From the NCBI GenBank assembly GCA_944739405.2, contig OX123182.2, positions 43,525,598 to 43,589,597 of the forward strand: a stretch of DNA of 64,000 bases, given 5' to 3'. Below, piece by piece: positions 10,119 to 21,074 of the stretch. The notes under the pieces are model-generated. The model did not search any database. It was given only the letters and a program-made list of their open reading frames with translations, and was not told where the DNA came from. Numbering within the stretch: the stretch's first letter is position 1; each line of letters begins with the position of its first letter. This DNA comes from Euclidia mi. Lineage: Eukaryota; Arthropoda; Insecta; Lepidoptera; Erebidae. A program made the translations under genes and the position numbers.

Positions 10119-10480
10119 TTACAAGTATTTCAATTGTTCTTCGAAATGTCCACCACCGTTGTCAAAAGCATCCAATATGCACTGTTTTAATTGTTTGTCA
10201 CTGACCGGCTCACTTTTGTTCACTCACAATAAGATGTCCATGGGTACACAACTGCACTCGCAATTTTTCCACTCAAAAAGTACGCACGAAGCATAGCTAC
10301 ATACTCCCGTGATATGAACTGATATGATAGGCCATCGCGTCGGGCAAACGTAGACAAACAATTTACTTTTGCAACGAAATTAGAAACGCTCACTTTCGCT
10401 AGCGATTTAGCACTGTTTGTCGCATCGTCGGGGCGTGGCGCAGGCGCAGAGGGGCGGGGGAGGGGCCGAAAATTTATCAA
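10119..10480 (-). pseudogene. Remnant of mariner/IS630-like transposase
   Basis: Minus-strand ORF 10480-10220 ends in a stretch (SREYVAMLRAYFLSGK) resembling the N-terminal helix of DUF4817-type insect mariner transposases. Shortly after, at 10181-10119, another frame reads a C-terminal-like CILDAF...GGHFEEQLKYL and stops. The whole catalytic middle is missing, so this looks like an internal-deletion derivative. The match is short and made by eye, so it is tentative; the TA-flanked inverted repeats are the stronger evidence. Confidence 0.4.
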
Positions 10481-10689
10481 TGGGTCATTTTACTATGATA
10501 GTACGCGTGTCGGTCATCGGTCACGGTCGGTATTAGTTACGCATTTACCAATTATCACGTATTTTTATGGACAGTTTTGAGACAGTTTTGGGACTTAGTA
10601 TTTTTATTTTTTAACTACATAAATATGATCAGTTAAAGATATTTAGTGCTCTGTTAAATTTTTTGTACTAATTAAAAAATAGTGGTGTA

Positions 10690-11396
10690 TAGTAACGGTC
10701 TATGATCGGTTTTTACGATGAATTTTCTTGAAATATTTTACTGACCAAACTTTAGCCAATAATTCCTTTTCAATAAAAGAATAATTTAACTCACTCTTAT
10801 TCAAAGAACTACTGGCATATGCCACGGGTTTCCCATTTCCATTACATTAGCAAATCCCGAACTGTCTGTCTGTAATATAAAAGTGTTACTGTCTAAAAAG
10901 CTTGGATAAGCTAATACTGGAGGGTTTATCAACATTTATTTTAGTGATACAAATGCTTTCTCGCATTAATCTGTCCAGTTAAATACTACATTTCTTCTAC
11001 ATAACTTATTCATAGGCATAATTACTATTCTAGCAAAATTAGGAATAAACTTTCTGTAATAGTTTGCAAAAGCTACAAAACGTTTTACTTCATCACTACC
11101 AGAAGGACGCGGATATTTTTTTATAACTGCAACTTTTTCTGGGTCTGGTAAAATACCATCTGACGATATAATATGTCCTAAATAAAGTATCTGCTTTTTC
11201 AAAAACTCACATTTCGACGGATTTTATTTTAGATTGACTTTTCTTAGTGGCGAAAAAACTGACATGAGATTTCGATTATGAATTTCAAGGTTTCGTCCGA
11301 AAATTATCAAATCATCTAAATAAACTAAGCATTTGTCATAATTTAACCCTGACATGGCTACAGTCATCATTCTACTAAATGAACGTGGACTTATCT
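10690..11396 (-). pseudogene. Gypsy RT C-terminal half and start of RNase H
   Basis: Minus-strand decayed pol. The RT catalytic YLDD is coded at about 11313-11324, followed by the thumb/connection motif LGHIISSDGILPDPEKV and NYYRKFIPNF. Next comes the RNase H start with LQTDSSGFA, then NKSELNYS, EKELLA and KTDHRPLLY near 10690. At least one internal TAA (about 11222-11226) and small frameshifts break it. The right boundary is the TTAA target of the piggyBac-like insertion and the left boundary the TA target of the mariner-like insertion. Confidence 0.88.
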
Positions 11397-11400
11397 TTAA

Positions 11401-12471
11401 CCGCTCGCATGCCCCGCTCTAAAATGCATTTTCTCTGGTAGTGTCCAGCCATTTTTAGGATGTAACGTTTATAAGATCCTAGGTTATAAAACTTTAATTT
11501 TCTCGCGTTTGGTATAATTATATGACGTAAATTTTAAACCATATACAGTTCAGAAGTTACTCTATATGAGAATTATATTAAATTAGCTTACCTTTAACCT
11601 TTTCATATCGAAAAAAGATTATAAATGCAGGTCACTTTGTTTTTTCTTACACCATGTGAAACATTTTTCCAAAATACGCACTAATATTGACACGGGTAGA
11701 CGACGCGACGGTTATTTACATTAATTTAGCACAGTTCACCGATATTACTTCACAATAACCATTTATTCATAGCAGCGAAAATATTTGCGCCATTTTGACG
11801 ATCCGACGGAAAACATTTCTCATTCACAAAACATGTTTATACCTATTAATAGTAAAAACAATACAGAATGTCTTGTTAACAATGGATTCAAAGACAATTT
11901 TGTGAAAAACTTATGTATATTTTAGTAAAGTAATTAATAAATACTTACATGTAATCATTGAAAATATGGAGGACGGCTAGCGGCCAACGCCCGAATATTG
12001 CATCACAAAAGTTACTAACACTTTTTTTGTAAATGTTTTTATAACTGGCTAAAAAATATTTTAAAACATATACTTCTCTAAATTGTCAATAATTTAATAT
12101 ATAATACTAATACAATCACTTAACGTTTGCGGTGAGACCACATTTAAAAAATATCACAAATTCAACTTAGTTGATGGCCACAGCGCAATATGGCGGCACG
12201 GAGAAAACTGAGCACCAAAATAAGCAATTTTGTTATTTTTCTCAGTTGCAAGCTTGGAAATATGGTAAAAATTGATGGTATTATGTTGGTTAACCTGTAA
12301 CTAGTCGATGTACGTTTTTATTATTGTAACCAATCACACAACACTGGAGTGAAGTTCACACGAATCCTTATGGGCACACCGTGCCCGTAGGACACTACAG
12401 ACACAAAGAAATAGGCTGGCTATTTCTTTTACGGGCACACTGTGCCCGTAGAAGAAATAGTGCTCAAGGGG
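11401..12471. mobile_element. piggyBac-like non-autonomous element (TTAA target)
   Basis: 1,071-bp non-coding insertion in the RT domain, bounded by TTAA at 11397-11400 and 12472-12475. Excising it with one TTAA restores the RT reading frame exactly, so the boundaries are secure. The ends are only weakly inverted (CCGCTCGCATG against CCCCTTGAGCA). Two copies of a GGGCACNNTGTGCCC-type palindrome lie near the right end (about 12370-12386 and 12431-12449). No transposase ORF is seen. The superfamily call rests on the TTAA target. Confidence 0.8.
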
Positions 12472-12475
12472 TTAA

Positions 12476-13400
12476 TCCCATCGGTAATCTGCACATTTGG
12501 TACTGCCCCTTGTCTGTTGTAAACGCTGTACAGTTTCTAAAATTTTTCGCGAGACAGCACTGAAAATACGATTGGGATAAATCGCAATGACTGTAATACA
12601 TAGCGCCTGACAAGGACCCTAAAATCTCATTAATATTAGGTAAATGAAATTTATCGTCTTGTATTTTTTTCATTCAACTGTCTATAGTCTATAACTACGT
12701 TCCATTTCTTTTCTCCGTTACGATCTGCCTTTTTTGGAACAATTAACACAGGACTAGACTACTCACTAACTGTCTCCTCAATAATATTATTATCAAGCAT
12801 CTCTTGAACCTGCCGATTAAGTTCCTATTTCTGAGCGTGAGGTATCCTATACTGTTTCCTATATACTGGCGTGACATTATCCTTTAGTCTAATCTCCTGT
12901 TTATAAATATTCGTGACAGTTAATTTATCTCCCGGAATATGAAATATATCTGGGGATTTTGCACATATTTGCTCGATCGATAACCGTTCCTCCTTATTCA
13001 AATAATCTAATTTAAGCAAAGAAAATATTATCTTAACGCGTTCAACGTTTATCTCCGGTTCTGCAAAACTACAATAATACTCATAATCACTTAATGGACT
13101 AACTTCTACGTCAGACATGCTACAAATAACTTCCTCAGAGGCTGTGTTTAATATCCTAATCGGTATCATCCCATTTTTAGGCCTAGCTATCACATTAGCC
13201 AAAAAACACCTTTACATAATTCTTTCCTAAATACTACACAATCTTCTGTTCTATTAACAGGCAAATATTTAATAACTTCACAACGCGGGGAAATAGTCAA
13301 TAAATAATCATTCAAATTTAATGGAATCGAAACCATTGTCCCTCGACATTCTCAACTCATTACATCATATACTTTTATACGAAGATCTTCTATACTATGC
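12476..13400 (-). pseudogene. Gypsy pol: post-protease linker and N-terminal half of RT
   Basis: On the minus strand from about 13400: a linker with SPRCEVIKY and MANVIARPKNG, then a long acidic segment, then RT fingers with SSPVLIVPKK, VIDYRQLN, and palm CDLSQSYFQ ending at LPMG. At least two nonsense codons (after HAQK and before SSPV) and a frameshift in an A-run near 12665 break the frame. The style of linker and RT is that of insect errantivirus-type gypsy elements. The DTG protease that should precede it was not found. Confidence 0.87.
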
Positions 13401-14769
13401 AATTAATTTAAAAACACTTTTCATCATAATTCAGGCATTATTTAATTGAATTATGTACTTAAATTCTTTACAAAACTCCATAAAATGTAGGTAGAATATA
13501 TTGATAAATTAGGAACATTATATAAAGCCTGGTCACTATCTAGTCATCATTAACATAACCGTTCCTGTCAGGTAGGTATGGCAATATTAAAAAAAAATCA
13601 GGAAGATCTTATTGTACCAATACTTCAAACTGTCACATAGGTAGGACATTATCATTTATTTAAGTACCAAACCACTGCTGGTCACTATCTATAGTCATCA
13701 TTATCTACTACTAACACTTCCATTCCCAATGTGTAAAAACATTACTCTTTCCTTTTAGCTCCATCACTCAGATGAATTAAGTTCATCTGAGCTCTGCCAT
13801 AGTTGGGTTAAAAGCACAGCTACAACGTTTGAAAATATTATTGAATTTCCTGTTTCTGGAATATGAGTTTTTAGCTTTGATGTCCTTATATATTTCAGAA
13901 GGCAGAATGTACATGTATAATTTAATGTTAAAGTAGACACTTGAACATCAAATTTGGAAAACCACAAACTGAACGAGGCGAACTATGATATTCCTTTCCA
14001 TTTAATATATTGATGATATATTTTATATAATGCCTCTGTAACTTCTTTAATGGGCTGTGACACAGTAATTGGCGAAATGTCATGGAGGGCACCCTGTCCA
14101 ATCAAGGTCTGGTAAGATCCTGATGCGTAAAATGAGTGCTACCAGAATCAGCAATAAAAATATAACATTAATTAATAAATTTCTTCTTTATAGGAATAGA
14201 ATAATAAATCAATATTAACTTCAGTTTTCTCACCTTCATTTCTGCCGATACGCTATCGTTTTGACGCGATCTGGCCTTAAGGGGAATGAGTTTTTGAAAT
14301 AACTCCCTAAGATGAAACGGTTTTTTTTTACAAATTTCGCCTCGGGAATATCCGTAAAAGGGTTTGTACTCATCCTCGTTAAACGAAGGGCTTGTTAGTT
14401 AGCTCGAGAATATTAGTTCGCAGTGAATACATAATCTCTTTTTTGTAGTACATTAAACTTTTTGATTGTCTGTCACTATGTTTCACAAGCAAACACTAGG
14501 CAAAAGCAATGATTGCACGATGGCGTTACGATGGTAGGTCACTGATCAAAAGAACTGTCAAAATATTACCAGACTACCGCATACGTCAGTCATTGATTTG
14601 TCATTATGTACGAGACTACCAATCTATGCCATGCCTTTCAATGGAGTGTCAGTGGTTGACCATCGGAAAATCATAATGACACCATTGTATCAGTAGACTA
14701 TCAAACTTGTCAAAATCAACAATTATAAAGTCAGTGATTGACCATTTTGGCACTATTGTAATAACAGAC
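13401..14769. other. Unassigned AT-rich stretch between gag and pol
   Basis: The protease and the gag-pol junction should lie here but no frame fits. The stretch has internal short direct repeats (CTGGTCACTATC near 13529 and 13679; versions of AGTGATTGACCAT near 14650 and 14733), suggesting one or more old insertions, but no clear terminal repeats or target duplication could be defined. The ORF at 13764-13967 has no recognisable domain. Confidence 0.4.
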
Positions 14770-15812
14770 TTGAGGCCCTGTTGTTTCTGCTGATCGCGAT
14801 AATTGTAATGTCTACTAGTACCGCGCGTACTACTGTTATGCCATGCGTTAGCATTTTTGCCCCTATGACAAGCGCGATGCTTGTCAAACACAGCTGATTG
14901 TCGCCGCGCATGATTATTCGAACCACCGCGATAATGTTGGAAATTCACATACTTCGCGTTCCCCTGATTTTTATGATATTTTGGTCGTCGCTGAAAGCTC
15001 ATTATTTAGTCTGGGGAAGTGGAACTTTCGTCTTCCGCCACCCTTATTGCATCTTTCAACGACGTCAAATTACGCGCAGCTATTATAGTGCCAATTTTTT
15101 GGTTTCGTAGGCCATCCGCTAACCTTTTTATTGCGTATTTTTCATTTAGTGGACGCAAAATTTTATGTGATTCCTCGTCGTCGCCAGCCTGAGAGATGGT
15201 CAGGTCTACCATCAACTTCTCAATTTCTGCCCCAAAATCCGAAATAGTCTTATTATTTTGTCTAGCCCGTGCAAACCGAGCCTGTATCGCTACACCGGAT
15301 TTTGGAGACAACAGATGGTTTTTCATGTCAGTCAATAAATTAGCTATAGAGTCATAATTCAATGCCAGACGTAACCTAGCTCCCTGGCTGAGTCGTGTAG
15401 TTAGCACGAATTTAATCAAAAGTTGGCAGTTGGCATGGTTTAGCATAGAGCTATATAAATTAACGCTGTCTATCAAATCTTGGGTCACCTGCTTGTCCCC
15501 ATTCATTTTGGGTAACAAGCTAACAGCTGTTTTCAAACAAAATTTTTCGGTGCCCATTTTTAGTTTTTCTGTTACTATGTCAAAACTAATAGTACTTTGG
15601 TATAATCTATCTATTTTATCTATTAACTCTGTAAGTTCGTCCGAATTTTTTTCACAATTAGCAATCAAGGATTTAAAATTGTTGTAAAGGGCTCGCGCTT
15701 CGCTAATCTTTTTATTAAAATTTTCTCCCTGCCTTCTTGATGGGCCTAATTTGACAATGCTTTCTCTTAAAAGCTTTAATTGAATAATTATTGAGGTGCA
15801 TTCTACTTCCAT
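14770..15812 (-). pseudogene. Gypsy gag
   Basis: Minus-strand gag with an ATG at 15812. The first 268 codons are alpha-helical capsid-like sequence (LLPKMNGD, LTTRLSQGARLRLAL, IKRLADGLRN) typical of errantivirus-type Gag. A single in-frame TAA after STSPD (about 15006) interrupts it, and the same frame continues for about 75 codons of Arg/Asn/Gly/His-rich nucleic-acid-binding tail (MSFQRRPKYHKNQGN, RGGSNNHARR) with no CCHC knuckle, as in errantiviruses. It is preceded by the leader carrying a microprotein ORF (17036-17197) and, in this copy, a LINE insertion. Confidence 0.85.
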
Positions 15813-15876
15813 ATATACTCTTCTACTTACATATATTTCATAAAATTACAAATAAAGGGCATATTTAAAAGTATCA

Positions 15877-16869
15877 TAATCGTTGATTATTCGCCATTGT
15901 AGTTATTATGACGAGAATGCCCTTCGACACAACCCTAATAAAACGTTATTTTGTGCATTTCACCTGCGCAATAAACATGCTGGCCGAAACCTTAAGATTA
16001 GCTGGCGAGGTAACAACATCTTAATTTGCGCTAATCCCGTATACCTTGGGGTCACCCTTGATAGATCTTTGACTTACAAAGAGCACTGTCGTAAAACGAA
16101 AATGAAGGTTAACACCCGCAACAATCTCATAAGCCGGCTTGTGTCGACTTTTTGGGGGGCCTCACCGCGCGTACTTCGCATATCGGGACTTGCACTCTGC
16201 TTCTCTGCTGGTGAGTACGCGTGCCCAGTGTGGCACCGTTTGGCACATGCAAGAGAAGTAGATGTTGCACTGTACAACACCTGCCGTATAATAACAGGCT
16301 GCCTGAAGCCGACACCGCTTAACATGGTGTATCCTTTGGCAGGTATCGCACCTCCAGAGGTGCGAAGGAGTGTGACGTGTTCCATCGAGAAATCGAAACA
16401 AGAGACGGACACCCGACATCCTCTCCATAATAAGGCAACCATTTCAACCCGCCTAAGGAGTCGTAAAAGTTTCCTTAACCACACGAAACCACTTACAGAC
16501 AGTCCAGCTGAGGAACGCCGTAACTTGTAGCATGAAAAACATGCTCCTACTGAGTCCTACATTGAGCCTACAGAGGAGCTTCCCCCAGGGCAGGACCTGC
16601 CCTGGCCCACCTGAAAGTTCCTAAACCGACTCCGAACACAAGTGGGTCGCTGCAGATACAATATGTATGGATGGGGATATGTGGCTGAGGACGCTGTCCG
16701 GTGCGATTGTGGAGCGACAAGGCAGGACATGCCACACTTGCTTTCTTGCCCCTCCTGTCCGGTTAAATGCTCTTTGGCTGAGCTGTATAAGGCCACAAAC
16801 AATGCCATAGCAGTAGCAGAATACTGGTCACCTGTCATCTGAAATCGCCATTGATACGACAAGAAGAAG
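15877..16869 (+). mobile_element. 5'-truncated non-LTR retrotransposon (LINE)
   Basis: 993-bp insertion flanked by a perfect 14-bp duplication ATTTAAAAGTATCA (15863-15876 and 16870-16883). It ends in an AAG-repeat tail. It carries only the C-terminal part of a LINE polyprotein. It lies in the leader of the gypsy element, in the opposite orientation. Confidence 0.93.
15883..16841 (+). pseudogene. LINE RT thumb/C-terminal domain fragment
   Basis: First segment (15883-16530): the region after the RT active site, with VYLGVTLDRSLTYKEHC, ALCFSAGEYACPVWHR and the strongly conserved TCRIITGCLKPTP ... LAGIAPPEVRR. It stops at 16528-16530, and another frame (about 16636-16841) supplies the C-terminal zinc-ligand block CDCGATRQDMPHLLSCPSCP. 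The stop and frame change mean the copy is dead. I do not assign the clade; the block is common in arthropod LINEs. Confidence 0.88.
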
Positions 16870-17035
16870 ATTTAAAAGTATCACTTAAAGTCTCTATATA
16901 ATTTTCACAACACACAGCACGAATAGACGAAGTTAAAACATAACATTTTCTTACTCACTATACCCGTTTGCTGGTCACTCGCCTCACTTCCCGATTATTA
17001 ATTTCTTGGTTGATCCATCCCTGATGGCACCGCTT

Positions 17036-17197
17036 CTATAGGTGTATCAAAACACCGATGATAGCTAGCGCGAGGCACACCGCGATGAATACTAGTCCCG
17101 TGCTGATAGATGATAATTGCTGTGCAGTAGCATTATTACTTCCTCCTGATGCCGTCTGGGCAATAATCACCTCTTCCTTCGACGGCGAAACTCCCAT
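17036..17197 (-). CDS. Predicted N-myristoylated single-pass membrane microprotein in gypsy leader
   Basis: Minus-strand ATG at 17197 opens a 53-codon frame ending in TAG at 17036-17038, between the 5' LTR and gag of the gypsy element. It starts MGVSPSKEE, matching the N-myristoyltransferase consensus (Gly2, Ser6, Lys7). It continues with a polar Ser/Asn/Gln stretch and ends in one hydrophobic segment (about residues 33-52, GLVFIAVCLALAIIGVL). A comparable protein (MGYSQSK, one membrane segment) is coded at 27355-27639 in the other gypsy element. The frame is intact although gag and pol around it are broken. No function is known to me; a role at the particle membrane is only a guess. Confidence 0.6.
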   Translation of the reverse strand: MGVSPSKEEVIIAQTASGGSNNATAQQLSSISTGLVFIAVCLALAIIGVLIHL

Positions 17198-17343
17198 GAT
17201 AGTGCGTACTTTGTTAGAGCGAGTATATTACGAAGAGAGGAAGAGAGAGAAAAAATCACTGGGTTTGGGTTTCTTACTGATTGCGCCTTTACCTCCGCAT
17301 GACGTCCCCTTGTACTAGCAGCTTCTGGTCTTGAATCCTGCAG

Positions 17344-17361
17344 ATCCTGGCATGGTCGCCA
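17344..17361 (-). promoter_or_regulatory. Primer-binding site of minus-strand gypsy element
   Basis: TGGCGACCATGCCAGGAT lies immediately inside the 5' LTR on the element strand, where a host tRNA 3' end (CCA) would anneal to prime cDNA. The tRNA species was not assigned with confidence. Confidence 0.7.
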
Positions 17362-17564
17362 TGTGGTGTTGAAGGTGGTTCCTGGAAAATTAAAGAACGC
17401 ACTCGCTATCGAGAAACATACACTTTAATGTTCATTTAATCTGCTCTTACAATAGTTGCCTTAGTTTATATACATAACTAACACTTGCTTATATGCTAAA
17501 TAACTTATCATATACTTATCTATCATATATCTAATGATATGTGATGGACGTGACACACACCGCA
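17362..17564 (-). repeat. 5' LTR of minus-strand gypsy element
   Basis: 203-bp partner of 516-709, followed by the CCCT duplication at 17565-17568. The promoter should lie within it. Confidence 0.85.
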
Positions 17565-18616
17565 CCCTATGCGTATCACAACTAGTAAAATATTTTTAAA
17601 AATAAAAATGCTAACTTCACAATACTTTTCAGTACATTGAACATGTTTTTGTACCTATTTGAAATTTTGAAGAATACGACACAATTGATTTGATTTATCT
17701 AGATCTCTGAATAACTTCTCAACTATTTTTTATGGAATGGTAAGTGGAGGCATTCAACTGAATCGAACATTTGTTAGACTGCAGAAAATTCCGCAAAGAT
17801 TCTTCAATCGTTCCAGCTATCTTACCAATTTGTCGTGGCAATGGTAAACTATTGGTCAAAGAAGTTTCTGGATTAATTTTGCAACTGACGTATTCTGGCA
17901 AAGTTTAATCTTTTCAGAAGTGGTTTGCCCGGTTTAGCCATCAATGATGTCATATCAAACAATGCTTGAATTCCGTCGTCGTCTTGCTTTGAAGCTGATG
18001 AAATAGGTTATGATAGAATTGGTTGATTTATAACTGTTTTCAAATCTTGAAAAAAGCTTTGTTTTTTTTATTGGAGCGTTAACTACCTATACATTTTATC
18101 TTGAACAGTTCACGGCTTCATAACTTTATTTGAACATTTTTATTTGACGAATAAGAGCCCCTCTCATTGGATTCGTGGGATTTTCGATAAAAATGCAGGG
18201 AAGTACATTCTACACTACGCGATTGATATATTTGTCCGTTCCTTTCCGTCCGTTATTGTTCCGTCTTACATTTTCTTAACACATAAGCGAGTGATATCAA
18301 CGCTTAAAATATTGTAAATGATATTAAATGTTCAACCGCTTTATGAAGGTTGCAGTTTTAGTTCAGTATTTTCCATGTTACGCAGATCGGCAGGAATACA
18401 ATAAAGATGCAGCTACTTGTTTTAATATCAGCTGGCGGGGATTTAAAGTGCAGGGGCGGTGCGTGGGAATAAGGATCGATTCACGTATACTACAACCACA
18501 CCTCAATCTCACCGCAACTACGCCACGTCGGCGAGGGCTAATTTGTAAGAAAATTAATATTTCGATTCATCGGTAAACATTTTGTAGTCTCTATCGTGTC
18601 AAACCGACAGCCACGT
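17565..18616. other. No recognised gene; degenerate minus-strand frame
   Basis: Flank of the gypsy insertion. A minus-strand frame at 17719-17901 (starting MPEYVSCKINPETSL) and a neighbouring frame with FDMTSLMAKPGKP look like pieces of one decayed coding region, but I do not recognise the family. Nothing else is seen. Confidence 0.3.
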
Positions 18617-20103
18617 CTCAGCTATGACGTTATATCGAAGCGATCATGCTGTGCGCGCGCCTGTGGTCTCTCCATATGGTTGAGAATTGTAATTGGCATC
18701 TGCATGCTAGGCAACCACATCGCAGCCACGCTACCACAACCATATTTTGTACGTACCACAACGCCACCGGATAATGATGGAAACGTACACGGACCTGTGA
18801 AATGCAAGCAACATTTCATTTCTAGATTATGGAAGGCTTTGGTCCTATGAGCGTAAAATATAAATAAGTTGTGAAACATATCCTGTGGTCTTTTTTCTAA
18901 GCAAATAAAACACATTTGTTTAGCTACAATATTTTAACGAGCTGTTTTGATCAATATTATACGTTCGCCTTAAATAATTGTTATATTGGTTTATAATTTC
19001 AGCTCCAAAAGACGATGACAAATATCATTAATATGAATTTACGTCGCTTCAACTCATAGAAGTTTGTTTGAATCTGATGTTAATCAAAAATTTGTTTAAT
19101 GACAGAGATGACAAGTCACACAGTTGTAATAGCTTAAAGACATAATTCACAATGAATACGTTTAGTAAATATTTTATAATTTTATCACATTATATTTTAC
19201 TAAACGGAGAAAAGTAATAAATTCTATCAATTTCATATTATTGGTTTAAACATAATATGTAATATCCGTATTTGATCGAGAATGCTCAATAATGTATCGG
19301 CAAATATAATAAGATATACCGGATCGATTTGATTAAATAACAACCTTCGGCGTCGCAATCAAACTCGATCTGCCTTTACATTACAATGTAAAGGCAGATC
19401 GAGTTTGATTGCGACTATATATGTATGTCATTAGACTGACGCGTTTGACTGAGAAAATTTGATAACAGGAGACCCGAATTATCTATTACTGTAACACAGT
19501 TGGAATAACCCAACCGAGGAAACTTGTGTGAGTCAAACAAACATCAATATAGCACGGAGATATTTAAACAATATTCTTTCTTTGATTATTTTGCTGCGTA
19601 TAATGTTCATTTCCCCGCTGCTTGATAATATTGCATGTAGCACAGTGTTTGTCATTTTCTTTATTATGCTACTTCACGTTACTTTATGAGGCGCAATATT
19701 GAGCAATGACGGGTCACATTACCGTACAACGTTATAAATTCGACGCTGGGCCCCCAATATCACGTTACTACGAACAAACGTTATTTGGTAGCACTTTTCT
19801 TAAATGGATGTACCGGTAATGCTGAAGTGTTTTTACTCAATTCCGAGTCTTGTACCCAAAGGGTCTGTTGTAATTGAGTGTGCTCGGCTCATTTACCGCA
19901 TTTCGGGTATTGGTATTATTATAATATTCATATCTCAAAGAACGATCTTAACCTTAGTCGCGTAAAGAATGTTTACACGACCATCTTTGAGACGATATTA
20001 AAGATATTATTACATTTCTCAAGCTCCTTGTCTCCACTCGTAGGTATTTCCGGGAAAAAGGGGAAGAAATATTATATTGTGAAAAAGTACAGAGTCTCGC
20101 TTG
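18617..20103. repeat. Repeat R, copy A, left part
   Basis: Matches copy B at 53171-53656 and 57117 onward with high similarity over roughly 1.5 kb; the copy resumes at 28958-29937 beyond a LINE insertion. The class is unknown. It contains a frame open in both copies (about 19504-19688 here, 57499-57687 in copy B) with hydrophobic segments, and a palindrome (19352-19415) that copy B lacks. Confidence 0.8.
19352..19415. repeat. Perfect palindrome, 31-bp arms, 2-nt loop
   Basis: Arms 19352-19382 and 19385-19415 are exact reverse complements. The equivalent place in copy B (about 57370-57410) has the left arm's sequence but not the inverted copy, so the inversion was added in this copy or lost in the other. 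Confidence 0.95.
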
Positions 20104-20434
20104 TTTTTGCGCTACAATTTCATAAGGGACGTGTCTGTATCCACACCGAGAGAATCCACAAATAAACAATTGATTGATTAGTTGATTGAAAACTCTTTAT
20201 TGTACACTAGAAAAACAAAAATATACAAGAATACAGTGATCAATTTATAAACAACTTAAAACTAGGTACAAGGGCGGTCTTATCGCAAAATGCGATTTCA
20301 TAATTGAGTGACTGATAGAATGGGTAGGTAATGGTGTACTTAGAGGAATAGTGTATCCTAAAGAGTTCAACAAAACTAAACTAATAAGAATACTATGTAC
20401 TTACATACTAATATTACAACATACATAAATATGC

Positions 20435-20700
20435 CTGCCTCGTTGGTCTCGCGGCATAAACGTGCGCGTGGGATTGGGAGGTCTCGGGTTCGATTCCCGG
20501 GTCGGGCAGTTATTGGGTTTTTCCGCTAGGAAATTCTCAGTAGCAGCACGGAGTCTGGTAATGTGCCCGGTACGGCAATAGGCTCGCCCCCTATTACGTG
20601 GGACTAAAATAAATCTGGTGAAATGTGGGTGTAATATTTACACCTCTGCATACCCCTTCGGGGAAACTGGCGTGAGACTATAAATAAATAAAAAAATAAA
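20435..20700 (+). mobile_element. tRNA-derived SINE, family 1 (best copy)
   Basis: Most complete copy. The tRNA-like head has A box TGGTCTCGCGGC (about 20443) and B box GGTTCGATTCC (20487-20497), which would drive RNA polymerase III. The body carries TGCCCGGTACGGCAATAGG, CCCCCTATTACGTGGGAC and the CCCCTTCGGGG hairpin. The tail is CTGGCGTGAGACTAT followed by AAATA repeats. The last part matches the 3' end of the RTE-like LINE at 53669-57104, so this SINE probably borrows that LINE's reverse transcriptase. Confidence 0.92.
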
Positions 20701-20749
20701 CATAAATATATACTTTGTAAAATATATAAATAGATACTATAAATAAATA

Positions 20750-20860
20750 CATCATCATTATCATCATCAGCCCCTTACAGTCCACTGCTGGACTAGGCCT
20801 CTCCTTTGAATTGGCCCACTATACCACGCTGGCCAAACGGGTTGGTATAGGGTTTTTTTT
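20750..20860 (-). mobile_element. RTE-type LINE 3' end fragment
   Basis: The minus strand reads GGCCTAGTCCAGCAGTGGAC, then a short spacer and a tail of TGATGATAATGATGATG, the terminal block and tail of RTE elements. Only about 100 bp are present. Confidence 0.7.
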
Positions 20861-20861
20861 T

Positions 20862-20990
20862 AAGTTTTCCTTCTCTTACAGTGCTGTTCTCTGCATAGTA
20901 TGGTCCCTCTGTCGGCTTTTACGACACCCATGGGATGATATGGGGTGGTGACATTGCGTATTCTTAATCCGTCACCACACGGACAAAATA
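20862..20990 (-). repeat. Dispersed repeat V, copy 1
   Basis: Reverse-oriented relative of 30755-30893: both have GGTTTTT/AGTTTTCC, a stretch on CACCACCCC and a GTCGTAARAGSCGAC core. This is a common kind of lepidopteran repeat; I cannot assign its class from this window. Confidence 0.55.
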
Positions 20991-21074
20991 TATATAATAA
21001 ATACAATAGATATAAATACCTATATAAATAGATACCATAAAAAATACAATATCAGTGCAAGTTTAAAAGAGTAG

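Larger units (their letters stand above)
3196..10687 (-). mobile_element. Tc1/mariner-like TIR element, split by a BEL element
   Basis: The ends are inverted repeats: CACCACTATTTT plus about 25 further similar bases at 3196 onward, and the same read inward from 10687. Both ends abut TA (3194-3195 and 10688-10689), the target duplication of the Tc1/mariner/IS630 superfamily. Without the BEL insertion (3501-9795 plus one CTCTC) the element is about 1.19 kb, a normal size for this group. Only transposase scraps remain (10119-10480), and an RTE 3' fragment lies inside (9986-10070). It sits in the RNase H domain of the host gypsy element. Confidence 0.85.
516..17564 (-). mobile_element. Ty3/gypsy (errantivirus-like) LTR retrotransposon, nested and broken
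   Basis: Two related direct repeats (516-709 and 17362-17564) start TG and end CA on the element strand and are flanked by the 4-bp duplication CCCT (512-515 and 17565-17568). Between them, on the minus strand, come a primer-binding site, a microprotein ORF, gag, a large unassigned stretch, RT, RNase H and the start of integrase, the Ty3/gypsy order. The protease motif and most of the integrase core are missing. The 17-kb length comes from later insertions at 1225-1452, 2611-2700, 3196-10687, 11401-12471 and 15877-16869. The LTRs differ at roughly ten sites plus small indels, so the copy is not recent. Confidence 0.9.

Noticed and set aside
12370..12449. Two GGGCACNNTGTGCCC palindromes as a regulatory operator
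   Set aside because: Both lie just inside the end of the TTAA-flanked element, so they are more likely subterminal repeats of the transposon.
16074..16484. 136-aa minus-strand ORF
   Set aside because: Antisense shadow of the LINE C-terminal fragment at 15883-16841.
20435..20506. tRNA gene
   Set aside because: A and B boxes are present, but the same head recurs in several places fused to the same non-tRNA body and LINE-type tail, so it is a SINE.
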